Assembly: GCA_016177005.1 (NCBI GenBank) | Contig: JACOWC010000086.1 | Coordinates: forward strand, 1 to 32,642 | Origin: Methylocystis sp. | GTDB taxonomy: Bacteria > Pseudomonadota > Alphaproteobacteria > Rhizobiales > Beijerinckiaceae | Reading direction: 5' to 3' | DNA: 32,642 bases | Part shown: in pieces, positions 16,739 through 28,172 of the stretch | Position numbering within the stretch: the stretch's first letter is position 1 | How the letters are laid out: each line of letters begins with the position of its first letter | The notes under the pieces: model-generated | Databases searched by the model: none | Told to the model about the DNA's origin: nothing | The model's input: only the letters and a program-made list of their open reading frames with translations | Program-made: the position numbers and the translations under genes

Positions 16739-19003
16739 CTACAACGGCACGCCGCGCGTGATCGCATACTCGCGCAATTGCTCGCGCACGGAAGCGCTGC
16801 CGTCATCGGACGCGAGCAGCGAGGCGAGATACACCTGCGCCTCTTCGAGATCGAGATTGAGGATCATTGTCTTGACCGGACCGATGGCGGAAGCCGCCAT
16901 AGACAGCGATCGATAGCCGATGCCGAGCAGCGCCAGCGCCTCGAGCGGGCGTCCGCCCATCTCGCCGCAGAGCGTCACCGGCGCGTTGTGCCGCGCGCCG
17001 GCATCGACGATGCGCTCGAGCGCGCGCAGTACCGGCCGGGAGAGATTGTCGTAGCGCTTCGAAACGCGGGTGTTGTCGCGGTCGGCCGCATACATGTATT
17101 GAACCAGGTCGTTGGAGCCGACCGACAGGAAATCCGCGCGCTCGGCGATAAGATCGATTTCCCACAGCAGCGACGGCACTTCCACCATGGCGCCGAGCGC
17201 GATGCGCGTCGGCAGGGGATGGTGGTGGCGCGTGATATGTTCGAGCTCACGCAGCGTAATCGCTTTCGCCGCGTCGAATTCGGCGACATTGGCGATCATC
17301 GGAAACATGATGCGCAGATCGCGATCGGCGCCGGCCTTCAGCATCGCGCGCAATTGCATGCGCAAGAGGCCCGGCCGGTCGAGGCCGATGCGGATCGCGC
17401 GCCAGCCGAGCGCCGGATTTTCCTCTTCGATCTTCGCCATATAGGGGAGGATCTTGTCGGAGCCGATGTCGAGCGTGCGGAAGGTAATCGCCTTGTCCGG
17501 CGCCGCGTCGAGCACCGCTTTGTAGAAGCGGTATTGCTCGTCCATGCGCGGAAAGCGCGGCGCAAGCATGAATTGCAGCTCCGTGCGAAAAAGGCCGATC
17601 GATCGGGCGCCGGTCTCCTGCAGATGCGGCATGTCGATCGCAAGGCCGGCGTTCATTTGCAACGTGATCTCGACGCCGTCCTTGGTGACCGCCGGCACGT
17701 CGCGAAGCTTTGCGTATTGCTCCTGACGCCGCGCCCGCAGCCGAGCCTTTTCGGCATAGGCGCTCTGCACGTCGGGCTGTGGGCGAACGTGCACTTCGCC
17801 GGTCGTGCCGTCGACGATGATCGGATCGCCGGTTTCGACGATGTCGATCAGGCCGGGAACCAGCCCCACGGTGGCGATGCCGAGCGCCCGCGCGACAATC
17901 GCGACATGGCTGGTCGGTCCGCCTTCCTCCAGCACGAGTCCGCGTAGCCGCCTTTGATCGTAGTCGAGCAGCGCCGCCGGCCCCATCGTTCGCGCCACGA
18001 TGATGGCGTTTTCCGGCATGCTGTCGCGGTCGGCGACGTAGCTTTGACCCGTCAGCTGATGCAGCAGCCGGTTGGCGATGTCGTCGAGGTCGTGCAGGCG
18101 GTCGCGCAGATAAGGGTCGGTTTGACGGTGCATGCGCGCGCGCGCGTCGTTCTGGACCCGCTCGACCGCCGCCTCCGCCGTCAAGCCGGTCATCACCGCC
18201 TCGCGCAAACGGCGCACCCAGCCGCGGTCGTAGGCGACCATGCGCACGGTTTCGAGGATGTCGCGCGGCTCGCCGGCGGCGATGCGGTCGCTATGCGCGA
18301 CGAGCTGGTCAATCGACTGGCGCATCGCGTCGATCGCATGTTCGAGCCTGGCGAGTTCGGCGGGCATGTCTTCGGCGATAAGCTGCTTGATGACGACGCG
18401 CGGCTCATGCAGCAGCACATGGCCGAGACCGACGCCTTCCGCCATCGGGACGCCCTTGAGCGAGGCCGGACGATAAAGCGCGAGATCGCGCGGGTCTTCA
18501 ATCGCTTGAAGTTCGCCCGAAGCGATAAGCTCGGCGAGCAGCATCGCCGTCGTCTGCAGCGCCTCGATCTCTTCTTCCGAATAGACGCGGCGCACCTGGT
18601 TCTGCACGACGAGCACGCCGAGCGTGTTGCCGCCGCGCAAAATCGGCACGCCGAGGAAGGAGTGATAGGCCTCTTCGCCCGTCTCAGGCTTGTAGGAGAA
18701 CGCAGGATGCTCCTGCGCTTCCGAAAGGGCGAGGGGCTCGGCGCTCTTCGCGATGAGGCCGACAAGGCCTTCGCCCGCATGCATCGTGGTCAGGTGCACG
18801 GCCTCGCGGTTGAGGCCTTCCGTGGCGTAAAGCTCCAAGCGTTGGTCGGCGCGCAGTACATAAACAGAACAAACTTCGGCGACCATATTCGCGGCGATCT
18901 GCACCACGATCTTGTCGAGCCGCGCCTGGGCGCTGACCGATTCCGCGCTGATTTCGCGGAGTCGGCGCAGCAAAAGGCGAGGGCCGCCGAGAGCGCTTCG
19001 CAT
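16739..19003 (-). CDS. ptsP: Phosphoenolpyruvate-protein phosphotransferase of the nitrogen PTS (EI-Ntr)
   Basis: EI-Ntr takes phosphate from phosphoenolpyruvate and passes it to NPr and then EIIA-Ntr, a regulatory relay linked to nitrogen and potassium balance. The 754-residue protein has an N-terminal GAF domain (about residues 15-165), which senses small metabolites in relatives. It is followed by the EI N-terminal domain with the phospho-accepting H366 in [18 protein letters not shown]. The TIM-barrel PEP-binding domain carries [27 protein letters not shown] and the catalytic cysteine in TLCGEMGG. Length and motif order are normal. The ATG at 19003 is preceded by GGGAACGG. prfA follows in the same direction. 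Confidence 0.97.
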   Translation of the reverse strand: MRSALGGPRLLLRRLREISAESVSAQARLDKIVVQIAANMVAEVCSVYVLRADQRLELYATEGLNREAVHLTTMHAGEGLVGLIAKSAEPLALSEAQEHPAFSYKPETGEEAYHSFLGVPILRGGNTLGVLVVQNQVRRVYSEEEIEALQTTAMLLAELIASGELQAIEDPRDLALYRPASLKGVPMAEGVGLGHVLLHEPRVVIKQLIAEDMPAELARLEHAIDAMRQSIDQLVAHSDRIAAGEPRDILETVRMVAYDRGWVRRLREAVMTGLTAEAAVERVQNDARARMHRQTDPYLRDRLHDLDDIANRLLHQLTGQSYVADRDSMPENAIIVARTMGPAALLDYDQRRLRGLVLEEGGPTSHVAIVARALGIATVGLVPGLIDIVETGDPIIVDGTTGEVHVRPQPDVQSAYAEKARLRARRQEQYAKLRDVPAVTKDGVEITLQMNAGLAIDMPHLQETGARSIGLFRTELQFMLAPRFPRMDEQYRFYKAVLDAAPDKAITFRTLDIGSDKILPYMAKIEEENPALGWRAIRIGLDRPGLLRMQLRAMLKAGADRDLRIMFPMIANVAEFDAAKAITLRELEHITRHHHPLPTRIALGAMVEVPSLLWEIDLIAERADFLSVGSNDLVQYMYAADRDNTRVSKRYDNLSRPVLRALERIVDAGARHNAPVTLCGEMGGRPLEALALLGIGYRSLSMAASAIGPVKTMILNLDLEEAQVYLASLLASDDGSASVREQLREYAITRGVPL

Positions 19004-19316
19004 CCAATCCGTTCCCGTTTTCCTAGAATTTCGCGGGTGGCCTGCCGCAAAAAACCGCCATGCGCCTGTAGATTGCGACAGTGGCTCTCAAGCAGCGTAT
19101 ATTGACGCCGTCGGCGCTCCGCAAGCGCGGCCAAGAAACGCAGCGACGCAAGGAATATACCGTTATAGCAAAGCTTGGCGAATCGGCTTGCAGGCGCGGC
19201 TGGAAGCCTCTACCAGTTGCACATCAAAGTCTGGCGATGACTGCCCACGCGCTTGGCGCCCGCCACCGGCCGCGCGAGACGCGTTCTCCGAGCCTGCGGC
19301 ATCGAGAAGAGAATTC
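19004..19316. other. Divergent intergenic region between ptsP and the PAS-GGDEF-EAL gene
   Basis: This region separates the ptsP start from the GTG start at 19317 and should contain both promoters. Open frames crossing it are not conserved-looking. No clear operator or hairpin was recognised. Confidence 0.5.
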
Positions 19317-22086
19317 GTGCGTCTGAAAAAATATCTGATCGCTCTCTTATTGCTCATCGCATCCGCTCAGGCCGTGGCCATGGAGTCCGTCAGAGTGCCG
19401 CAAGGCGCGCGGGCGATCGATCTGACGGGCGTCGTCGAGAACCATTCTTCGCAGGGCGACCGGCTGCAGGTTTCGACTGCGCCCGGCTCGGACGGCATCG
19501 TTCGACGCATCGAGGTCGGCGCCAAGGAAGCTGGCAGTCAGCCCAACTGGATCGTATTCGCGCTCACCAACGACACGGACGAGCAGATCGAGCGCCTCAT
19601 CGTCGCGCCGCATTACCGTCTGCAGGGCTCGGGCGTCATCTGGCCCGATCTCGGTTCGACGCGCATCACGGCGATTACGGCGAGCCAGGGATTTCCGCCA
19701 GAAGTCATGGACGCTTCGGACGCGGACATTTTCCGGCTGACGCTCGACCCCGGAACGACGGTCACCTATGTCGCAGAGCTGCGCACGCCCAACCTGCCGC
19801 AGGTCTATTTGTGGGAGCCCTCGGCCTATAAGGACAAGGTGACGAGCCTGACGCTGTACAAAGGCATCGTCATCGGCATCGCCGGCCTGCTCGCGCTGTT
19901 CTTGACGATCGTCTTCGTGGTGAAGGGCGCGGTCATTTTTCCGGCGGCGGCGGCGCTCGCCTGGGCGGTCCTCGCCTATGTGTGCATCGATTTCGGCTTC
20001 TGGGACAAGATTTTCGGCTTCGACGCCAACGCCAACAGCATCTGGCGCGCCGGCGCCGAAACCATCCTCTCGGCGACGCTCGTCGTTTTTCTCTTCGCCT
20101 ATCTGAACCTCAACCGCTGGCATGTGCGCGCCTGGCATGTCGCGGCGCTATGGCTCTTGATCCTGCTCGACCTCGTCGGCCTCGCGGTGTTTGACGCGCC
20201 GGTCGCGGCCGGCGTTGCGCGCATCTCGCTCGCCACGGTCGCCGTCGTCGGCTTCGTGCTGATCCTCTACCTCGCGACGCACGGGTTCGATCGGGCGATC
20301 ATGTTGATACCGACATGGTTCCTTCTGGCCGTCTGGGTGGCGACGGCGGGATTTGCCGTCGCCGGCTGGATCACCAACGACCTCGTGTCTCCCGCGCTTG
20401 TCGGCGGCCTCGTCCTCATCGTGATGCTGATCGGCTTCACGGTGATGCAGAACGCCTTCGCCGCAGGCGGTCTGTCGCATGGCGCGATCAGCGACGTCGA
20501 GCGCAAGGCCCTCGCGCTCACCGGCGCCAATGAGATCGTGTTCGACTGGGACGTTCCCTCCGACCACATCTATGTCAGCCCCGAAGCTGAAGCGGCGCTC
20601 GGCCTCGACCGCGGCGGGCTCGAAGGCGCCGCCTCCTCATGGCTCGATCTGTTGCATCCCTTCGAGCAGGACCGCTATCGCGCTTGTCTCGACGCCATCC
20701 TCGAGCAGCGGCGCGGACGCATTAACCAGGTCTTTCGCCTGCGCGCCGCGGACGGCCACTATCTCAGCTACCGGCTGCGGGCGCGGCCAGTGGTCGGCCC
20801 CGACGGCGAAGTGATTCGCGTCGTCGGCACGCTCAATGACGTGACCGACGAACGCAACGCCCAAGAGCGGCTGCTGCATGACGCCGTGCACGACAATCTC
20901 ACCGGCCTGCCGAACCGTGAATTGTTCTTCGACCGTCTCGAGGCCGCCCTGATTCTTGCGCGCATGGAAAAGGACGTGCGCCCGACAATCCTCGTGATCG
21001 ATATCGACCGCTTCAGGCAGATCAATGAGCAGGTCGGCATGGCGATGGGCGACAGCATTCTGCTGACCGTCGCGCATCGCCTCACCAGGCTGCTGCAGCC
21101 CCAGGATACGCTGGCGTCCGGTGCGCTTCACCGATCGCGAGATCGCGCTGTTCGCCTCGATCGGCATCGCGCTCTATGACCAGCAGATCCATCCCGGCGC
21201 CGCTGAAATGCTGGAGGACGCCGAAATCGCGATGCGTCACGCCAAGCGCTCGGGCGGCAACCGCATCGAAGTGTTCCGCCCGGCCATGCGCGCGCAACGC
21301 TCCGATCGCGTGACGCTTGAAACCGATATGCGGCGGGCTCTGGAACGCAGCGAGATCAAGGTTTTCTTCCAGCCGATCGTCCGGCTCGAGGATCGCACCA
21401 TCGCCGGCTTCGAAGCGTTGCTGCGATGGGATCACCCGCGCCTTGGCCGGCTCGAGCCTTCAGAATTCATACCGGTCGCCGAGCAGACGGGCCTGATCGT
21501 CGACCTCGGACTTCTCGCGCTGGAGCGGACGGCGCGCGAACTCGCGGCGTGGCAACGCGCGCTTGCCGTAGATCCGCCGATCTTCGCCTCGGTCAATATT
21601 TCGTCGCGCCAGCTCTTGCGGCACGACCTTCTGCGCGACGTAAAAAGCGTGTTGATGCGCAATGATATCATCAAGGGCAGCCTCAAGCTCGAACTGACTG
21701 AGAGCCTGGTGATGGAAAATCCCGAATACGCCGCGCAGATGCTGATGCGCCTCAAGGAGCTCGGCGCGGGCCTTTCGCTCGACGATTTCGGCACGGGCTA
21801 CTCGTCGCTCGCCTATTTGCAGCGTTTCCCTTTCGACACGGTCAAGATCGACCGTTCCTTCATCAAGCAGTCCGGCAAGGGCGCGCGCCCGATCATTCTG
21901 CGCTCGATCATCGCGCTGGCGCAGGACCTCGGCCTCGACGTCGTCGCCGAGGGCGCGGAGACCGAGCAGGACGCGATCGAGCTTTATCAACTCGGCTGCG
22001 GCTACGCGCAGGGCTACGCCTTCGGCCGCCCGATCAGCGCGCGGGATGCAAGGCGTCTTGTTGGCGCAGCGCCGGAAGCGGCTTAG
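19317..22086 (+). pseudogene. Membrane-anchored PAS-GGDEF-EAL cyclic-di-GMP protein, broken by an internal deletion
   Basis: This gene would encode a cyclic-di-GMP enzyme of about 970 residues. The GTG at 19317 follows GAGAAGAG and starts a signal peptide (LKKYLIALLLLIASAQAVA). A periplasmic beta-rich region follows to about residue 180, then about eight membrane segments, a PAS domain (TGANEIVFDWDV) with its C-terminal motif, and a GGDEF domain beginning HDNLTGLPNRELFFDRL. After QPQDTLA (21116) the reading frame changes: the first frame stops at 21177-21179, while the other resumes at [21 protein letters not shown]. The stretch that should hold GG(D/E)EF, about 40-50 residues, is absent, so this is a deletion plus frameshift. 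The EAL domain is complete ([43 protein letters not shown]) and would be a phosphodiesterase if translated. Confidence 0.88.
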
Positions 22087-22280
22087 TTCTACTGCGCCAC
22101 TAAAAGTGAATAGCGCTTACAAACAGTAACTTGCCGCGAGTTCAGGAATCTTGGGGTCGTCATTGCGAGCGAAGCGAAGCAATCCAGAAGTCGCGCAAAT
22201 CCCTAGATTGCTTCGTCGCTTCGCTCCTCGCAATGACGCGACCCACACATTCCCGTTCTCTTGTGACGCAGTAGAATTAG
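22083..22280. mobile_element. Candidate MITE-like element with 14-bp inverted ends
   Basis: TTCTACTGCGCCAC (22087-22100) and GTGACGCAGTAGAA (22263-22276) are inverted repeats matching at 13 of 14 positions. Each is flanked outside by TTAG (22083-22086 and 22277-22280), as expected of a 4-bp target duplication. The 190-base interior holds no gene but contains a palindromic repeat of the GTCATTGCGAG family. The element fits exactly between the TAG stop of the EAL gene and the AGGAGG ribosome-binding site of the next gene. With one copy and short ends, a chance or structural origin cannot be excluded. Confidence 0.45.
22159..22237. repeat. Intergenic palindrome of the GTCATTGCGAG type, copy 3
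   Basis: GTCATTGCGAGCGAAGCGAAGC pairs with GCTTCGTCGCTTCG...CTCGCAATGAC; the AAGCAATCCAGAAG arm pairs with CTAGATTGCTTC. It is nested within the candidate element 22083-22280. Confidence 0.8.
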
Positions 22281-22291
22281 GAGGCGCGAGA

Positions 22292-25014
<2,723 letters not shown>

Positions 25015-25021
25015 GGCGGTT

Positions 25022-25126
25022 CCCTTCTCCCGCTTGCGGGAGAAGGTGGCCCTCGCGTAGCGAGGGTCGGATGAGGGCCCTCTCACCCGGGTGCTGCGCA
25101 GCCACCCTCTCCCCTTGGGAGAGGGT
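25022..25126. repeat. Multi-hairpin intergenic repeat between convergent genes
   Basis: Three hairpins follow one another: CCTTCTCCCGC/GCGGGAGAAGG (25023-25046, perfect), CCCTCGC/GCGAGGG (about 25050-25066), and ACCCTCTCC/GGAGAGGGT (about 25102-25125). The region lies between the stops of ligA and the hydroxylase gene and probably ends transcription from both sides. Confidence 0.75.
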
Positions 25127-25777
25127 TTAAACGGCCCTTGTTCCCGGCGTGTCGTCCTTCCGATAGGCCGTGCCGAACACGTAATCCCACCAGATTGCAT
25201 GCACGCCGAAGCCTCTCTCGGCGTCGCGGAAATGATGCAGCATGTGCAGCCGCTTCACGAAGCGGGCGAAGTCCGTTTTCGGCTGCCCGTGATGCGTCCA
25301 GTAATGCACGCAATCATAGATCACATAGCCGGCGATGAATCCGGCGAGCACCGGCCAGGCGAAGGTCGCGCCGAAGATCAGGCGGGCGCAGGCGAGCGCG
25401 ATCAGCGTGATCGGACCCGAGAGCAGCGGCGGCATGACGAGCCGCAGCGGATCGTTGGGATAGATGTGATGCACGCCGTGGATGAGAAACTGAAAGCGCG
25501 GCCCAAGCCCGAAAGGCAGCGCAAACACCGTATGAAAGAGATAACGGTGGCCGAAATATTCGGTGAGCGTCCAGCCGATATAGCCGATGACGAGGCCGAG
25601 AAGAACAAGAGCCGGACCGTTGAGCGTGAGCGAATAGATCAAGAGACCCAGAATGATCGGGCAATAGATGACTACCGGCGTCAGGTGATGGACCCGCGAC
25701 AGTCTGTCGAGGAGATCGCTGTCAAAGAGGCGGGGCGAGGCGTCGAGCGCTTCTGCTTTTGTTGCTTCCTGGGTCAT
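25127..25777 (-). CDS. Sphingolipid fatty acid 2-hydroxylase-like protein (FA2H/Scs7 type, sterol desaturase superfamily)
   Basis: The 216-residue membrane protein belongs to the di-iron fatty acid hydroxylase superfamily and most resembles eukaryotic Scs7/FA2H, which put an alpha-hydroxyl on the N-acyl chain of ceramides. The histidine clusters are EYFGHRYLFH at 73-82, HGVHHIYPNDPLRLVMPP at 100-117, YDCVHYWTHHG at 154-164, and LHMLHHFRDAERGFGV at 177-192 followed by WWDYVFGT. Four membrane segments are visible (about 34-50, 56-70, 118-136, 142-158). The cytochrome b5 domain that precedes the catalytic domain in Scs7/FA2H is missing, so an external electron donor is required. It begins 3 bases after the desaturase stop and is last in the cluster. 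Specificity is inferred from motifs and neighbours. Confidence 0.82.
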   Translation of the reverse strand: MTQEATKAEALDASPRLFDSDLLDRLSRVHHLTPVVIYCPIILGLLIYSLTLNGPALVLLGLVIGYIGWTLTEYFGHRYLFHTVFALPFGLGPRFQFLIHGVHHIYPNDPLRLVMPPLLSGPITLIALACARLIFGATFAWPVLAGFIAGYVIYDCVHYWTHHGQPKTDFARFVKRLHMLHHFRDAERGFGVHAIWWDYVFGTAYRKDDTPGTRAV

Positions 25778-25780
25778 GGC

Positions 25781-26776
25781 CTACTCCGCCGGCGCTATGG
25801 CGTGCGCTTCGCGCGCCGCCGCTTGCGTGACATTTTCCGAGCGCGTTCCCAGCGAATAGGTCGGATCGAAGATGAAGGTGACGAGCAGAGCGAACCAGGA
25901 GCGATGGCAGCGCAGATCGTCATAAAACTCCGGCGCCATCGCTTTCAGCTCAGGCAGACGATTCCACGGGATCTCGTGAAAATCGTGGTGCTCGTTGTGA
26001 TAGCCGATGTTGAGCGCGAGCGTGTTGAGCGGGCCGTAGTAGTCGAACGTCCCCTGGTCGGGCCCGAAGGCGAAATGCTCCTGCAGCCAGCGCGCGCTTA
26101 AAGGATGCAGGCCGCCGACCGAGAACCAGAAGGAGAAGAAGAGATAGAGCAGGGCGTTCCATCCGAAAGCCCAGAGTACGAAAAGATCGAAGAGGGCGAT
26201 GACGGCGATATTGATATAGGTCCAGGTTCCCCAGATCGGCACCGTGCCTTTGAGGCGCGACAGACGCGCAAGCTGAATGGCCGGAAAGAAGAAGAGCCAG
26301 ACCGCTTTGCGCCAGGCGCTATTGCCGACCCATTCAACTTCCCAGCGGCTGGGGATGTCGGCGTCATAGTCGTAAGCCGAGAGATGCGAATGATGCTTGA
26401 TGTGATAGCAGCGAAAGCCCATCGCGGTCGGAAAGGCGTTGGGAAGATCGGCGAGGATCGCCGTCCATTTATTGGCGAGCGGGCTCTCGAAGACGCAATT
26501 GTGGATCGCGTCGTGAATGATGACGAAATTGGCGTGATTGGCGAAGGCGCCGACGCAGATCGCCATCAACAGCGACAGCTGCCAATAGGAGACGCCAAGC
26601 GAACCTAGAATGGCGGCGATAAGAAGCTGACCGACGAAAATCGCCGCCGTGATCTTGAAGGTCACGGGGTCCCTGCCGAAGAGCTCGCGCGCTTGCGGAT
26701 ATTTCTCGAGGATCAGCCTGCGCCGCTCGACATGCGTTCGGTCGGCGCCATTGGCGGTGACGGATATTCCGTTCAT
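25781..26776 (-). CDS. Dihydroceramide delta-4 desaturase-like protein (DEGS1 family)
   Basis: This 331-residue membrane di-iron enzyme closely follows animal DEGS1, which makes the 4,5-trans double bond of dihydroceramide. The N-terminus has THVERRRLILEKYP where DEGS1 has PHADRRREILAKYP, the family's N-terminal lipid desaturase motif. Histidine boxes are HDAIH (88-92), HIKHH (125-129) and HNEHH (260-264). The block YYGPLNTLALNIGYHNEHHDF at 246-266 is nearly that of the animal enzyme, and GLHPLSARWLQEHF (222-235) corresponds to GLHPISGHFIAEHY. Membrane segments lie at about 41-60, 66-86, 158-170 and 186-222. Its ATG overlaps the TGA of the upstream acyltransferase (ATGA), indicating translational coupling. 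Electron donors are not encoded nearby. Activity on ceramide is inferred. Confidence 0.88.
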   Translation of the reverse strand: MNGISVTANGADRTHVERRRLILEKYPQARELFGRDPVTFKITAAIFVGQLLIAAILGSLGVSYWQLSLLMAICVGAFANHANFVIIHDAIHNCVFESPLANKWTAILADLPNAFPTAMGFRCYHIKHHSHLSAYDYDADIPSRWEVEWVGNSAWRKAVWLFFFPAIQLARLSRLKGTVPIWGTWTYINIAVIALFDLFVLWAFGWNALLYLFFSFWFSVGGLHPLSARWLQEHFAFGPDQGTFDYYGPLNTLALNIGYHNEHHDFHEIPWNRLPELKAMAPEFYDDLRCHRSWFALLVTFIFDPTYSLGTRSENVTQAAAREAHAIAPAE

Positions 26777-27987
26777 GACGTTGCATCCTGTAGCTGAGTT
26801 GCCCTGACGCCCTCGCGCATACGCATCGCTTCATCGCCGCCGCCGACGGCGAGGCGCTTTTCATAAATGCGATGAATCTTGTCGACCTTGCCGCCGAACA
26901 TTTCAATCGGCCGGCGCATGTTGGCGTTGCTCTCCAGCACCCAGCCGGCTTCAAGATGCGGAACGGCGAATTTCGCATACCGCCGCCGCATCTCCTCGAT
27001 CAGCGCAAGAAAGATCGCGCCGCCGGTCGCGCTTTTTTGCAGCGTCTTGCGCGTGCCGAGCAACAACAGCCGCGCCGACTTGAACTGGTGCGAGCGGTAT
27101 CGCCTGATCGCGCGCAGCCAGCCGAAGGGCAGCAGGCGGCCGTCGAGATCGGCGAGAATCTCATTGAGATTGGGAAGCGCGATCGCGAAAGACTGCGGGA
27201 CGCCGTCAAGCTCGACGACGATGCCGAAATCCTCGGTCACCAAAAATTGCAGCGCGTCGGCGTCGGAATCGAACTCTTCCCTGGTGAAGGGCACGAACCC
27301 CCAATTTTCGCTCCAGCCGTCGTTGAACAGCTCCGCCATCAAGGCGGTTTCGCCCTTCTTCAGGGCCTTCATGTTCAACGGCCTCAGCTTCAGGCGATTG
27401 CGCCATTCGCGCCGCGTCGAAATGCGCGCGGGCTGGTCGATATCGTCGCTTGAAATTTCGAAGCGATAGGACAGGAGGTCCTGCGCCTTCTCATAGCCCA
27501 GCGCCTCGATATGGCGCGAGAGATAGGGCGGATGCCAGGGCATGAAGAACATCGGCGTGGCGTCGAAGCCATCGACGAGCAGGCCGCACTCCTTGTTGAT
27601 CGTCGGCGAGAAAGGACCGTTGATCCGCTCAGCGCCCTTGGCGCGCAGCCAGTCCTCGGCGGCCTTCGTCAGCGCGCGCACGACCTCGATATCGTCGACG
27701 GCGTCGAGCGCGCCGAACTGCGCATTGGAGGCGCCGACCGGCGTGATCTCGGGCTTATAGATCTGCGCCATGATCCGCCCGACCCATTGGCCGTCGCGGC
27801 GGGCGAGAAATTTCTGCTCCTCGACAAGCCTGTAATGCGGGTTGAGCTTATGGGCGAAGACGCTCCAGCGTTCGACGTCGAGCGGCGGCGCAAAGCCCGG
27901 CGCGTCGGCGTAGAGCAGCCGCGGCAGTTTGCAAAAGGCCGCAAAGCGCAAAGGGCCGTCAACCGGAAGAATCTCGATCCGCGCCAT
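26773..27987 (-). CDS. GNAT-type N-acyltransferase, probable bacterial ceramide synthase
   Basis: The 404-residue protein belongs to a family often labelled 'N-acetyltransferase' or misnamed 'dATP pyrophosphohydrolase'. It has two GNAT-like halves. The N-terminal half includes LRAKGAERINGPFSPTIN and ECGLLVDGFDATPMFFMPWHP. The C-terminal half ends with the typical HLEAGWVLESNANMRRP, GGKVDKIHRIYEKRL. The bacterial ceramide synthase of Caulobacter is a GNAT-superfamily protein unrelated to eukaryotic ceramide synthases; from its position between a serine palmitoyltransferase-like gene and a ceramide desaturase, I infer the same reaction here, acylation of the sphingoid base amine. No membrane segment is seen. 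AGGAC precedes ATG 27987. The stop overlaps the desaturase start by 4 bases. The fold is fairly sure, the substrate is not. Confidence 0.72.
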   Translation of the reverse strand: MARIEILPVDGPLRFAAFCKLPRLLYADAPGFAPPLDVERWSVFAHKLNPHYRLVEEQKFLARRDGQWVGRIMAQIYKPEITPVGASNAQFGALDAVDDIEVVRALTKAAEDWLRAKGAERINGPFSPTINKECGLLVDGFDATPMFFMPWHPPYLSRHIEALGYEKAQDLLSYRFEISSDDIDQPARISTRREWRNRLKLRPLNMKALKKGETALMAELFNDGWSENWGFVPFTREEFDSDADALQFLVTEDFGIVVELDGVPQSFAIALPNLNEILADLDGRLLPFGWLRAIRRYRSHQFKSARLLLLGTRKTLQKSATGGAIFLALIEEMRRRYAKFAVPHLEAGWVLESNANMRRPIEMFGGKVDKIHRIYEKRLAVGGGDEAMRMREGVRATQLQDATS

Positions 27988-28053
27988 GATCCAAGTCCTA
28001 GCGGCTGCAGGGCCTTATTCGAAAGCGTCAAAGTGACGCGGGAGGTCGGGCGG

Positions 28054-28172
28054 CTGGATCACGCTACGTTTGGGCGTAATCGCCCAAACGCAGATAACGT
28101 CATCGATTCCAGAAAGTTAGAGCGCGCTTTGTGCGAAAAACCGGCGTCCGCTTTTTCGCGCGCCGCGCTCTA
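28054..28172 (-). repeat. CTAG-ended mosaic repeat, type B, copy 3 (inverted)
   Basis: This 119-base copy is in the opposite orientation to 3763-3880 and 12663-12781, with the same two hairpins. Its CTAG end (28169-28172) contains the TAG stop of the serine palmitoyltransferase-like gene. It splits that gene from the downstream acyltransferase by 182 bases and could weaken or separate expression within the cluster. Confidence 0.85.

Noticed and set aside
16706-19105. Two long plus-strand frames of about 400 and 380 codons opposite ptsP
   Set aside because: The minus strand encodes a complete EI-Ntr with all active-site motifs; the plus-strand products are Arg/His-rich with no recognisable domain, as expected of antisense frames in GC-rich DNA.
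18912-19316. N-terminal extension of the PAS-GGDEF-EAL frame
   Set aside because: It overlaps the ptsP coding start and lacks coding character; a GTG with a ribosome-binding site and signal peptide at 19317 is a better start.
25091-26101. Plus-strand frame of about 336 codons opposite the hydroxylase and desaturase
   Set aside because: The histidine-box enzymes on the minus strand are unmistakable; the opposite frame is a charged shadow.
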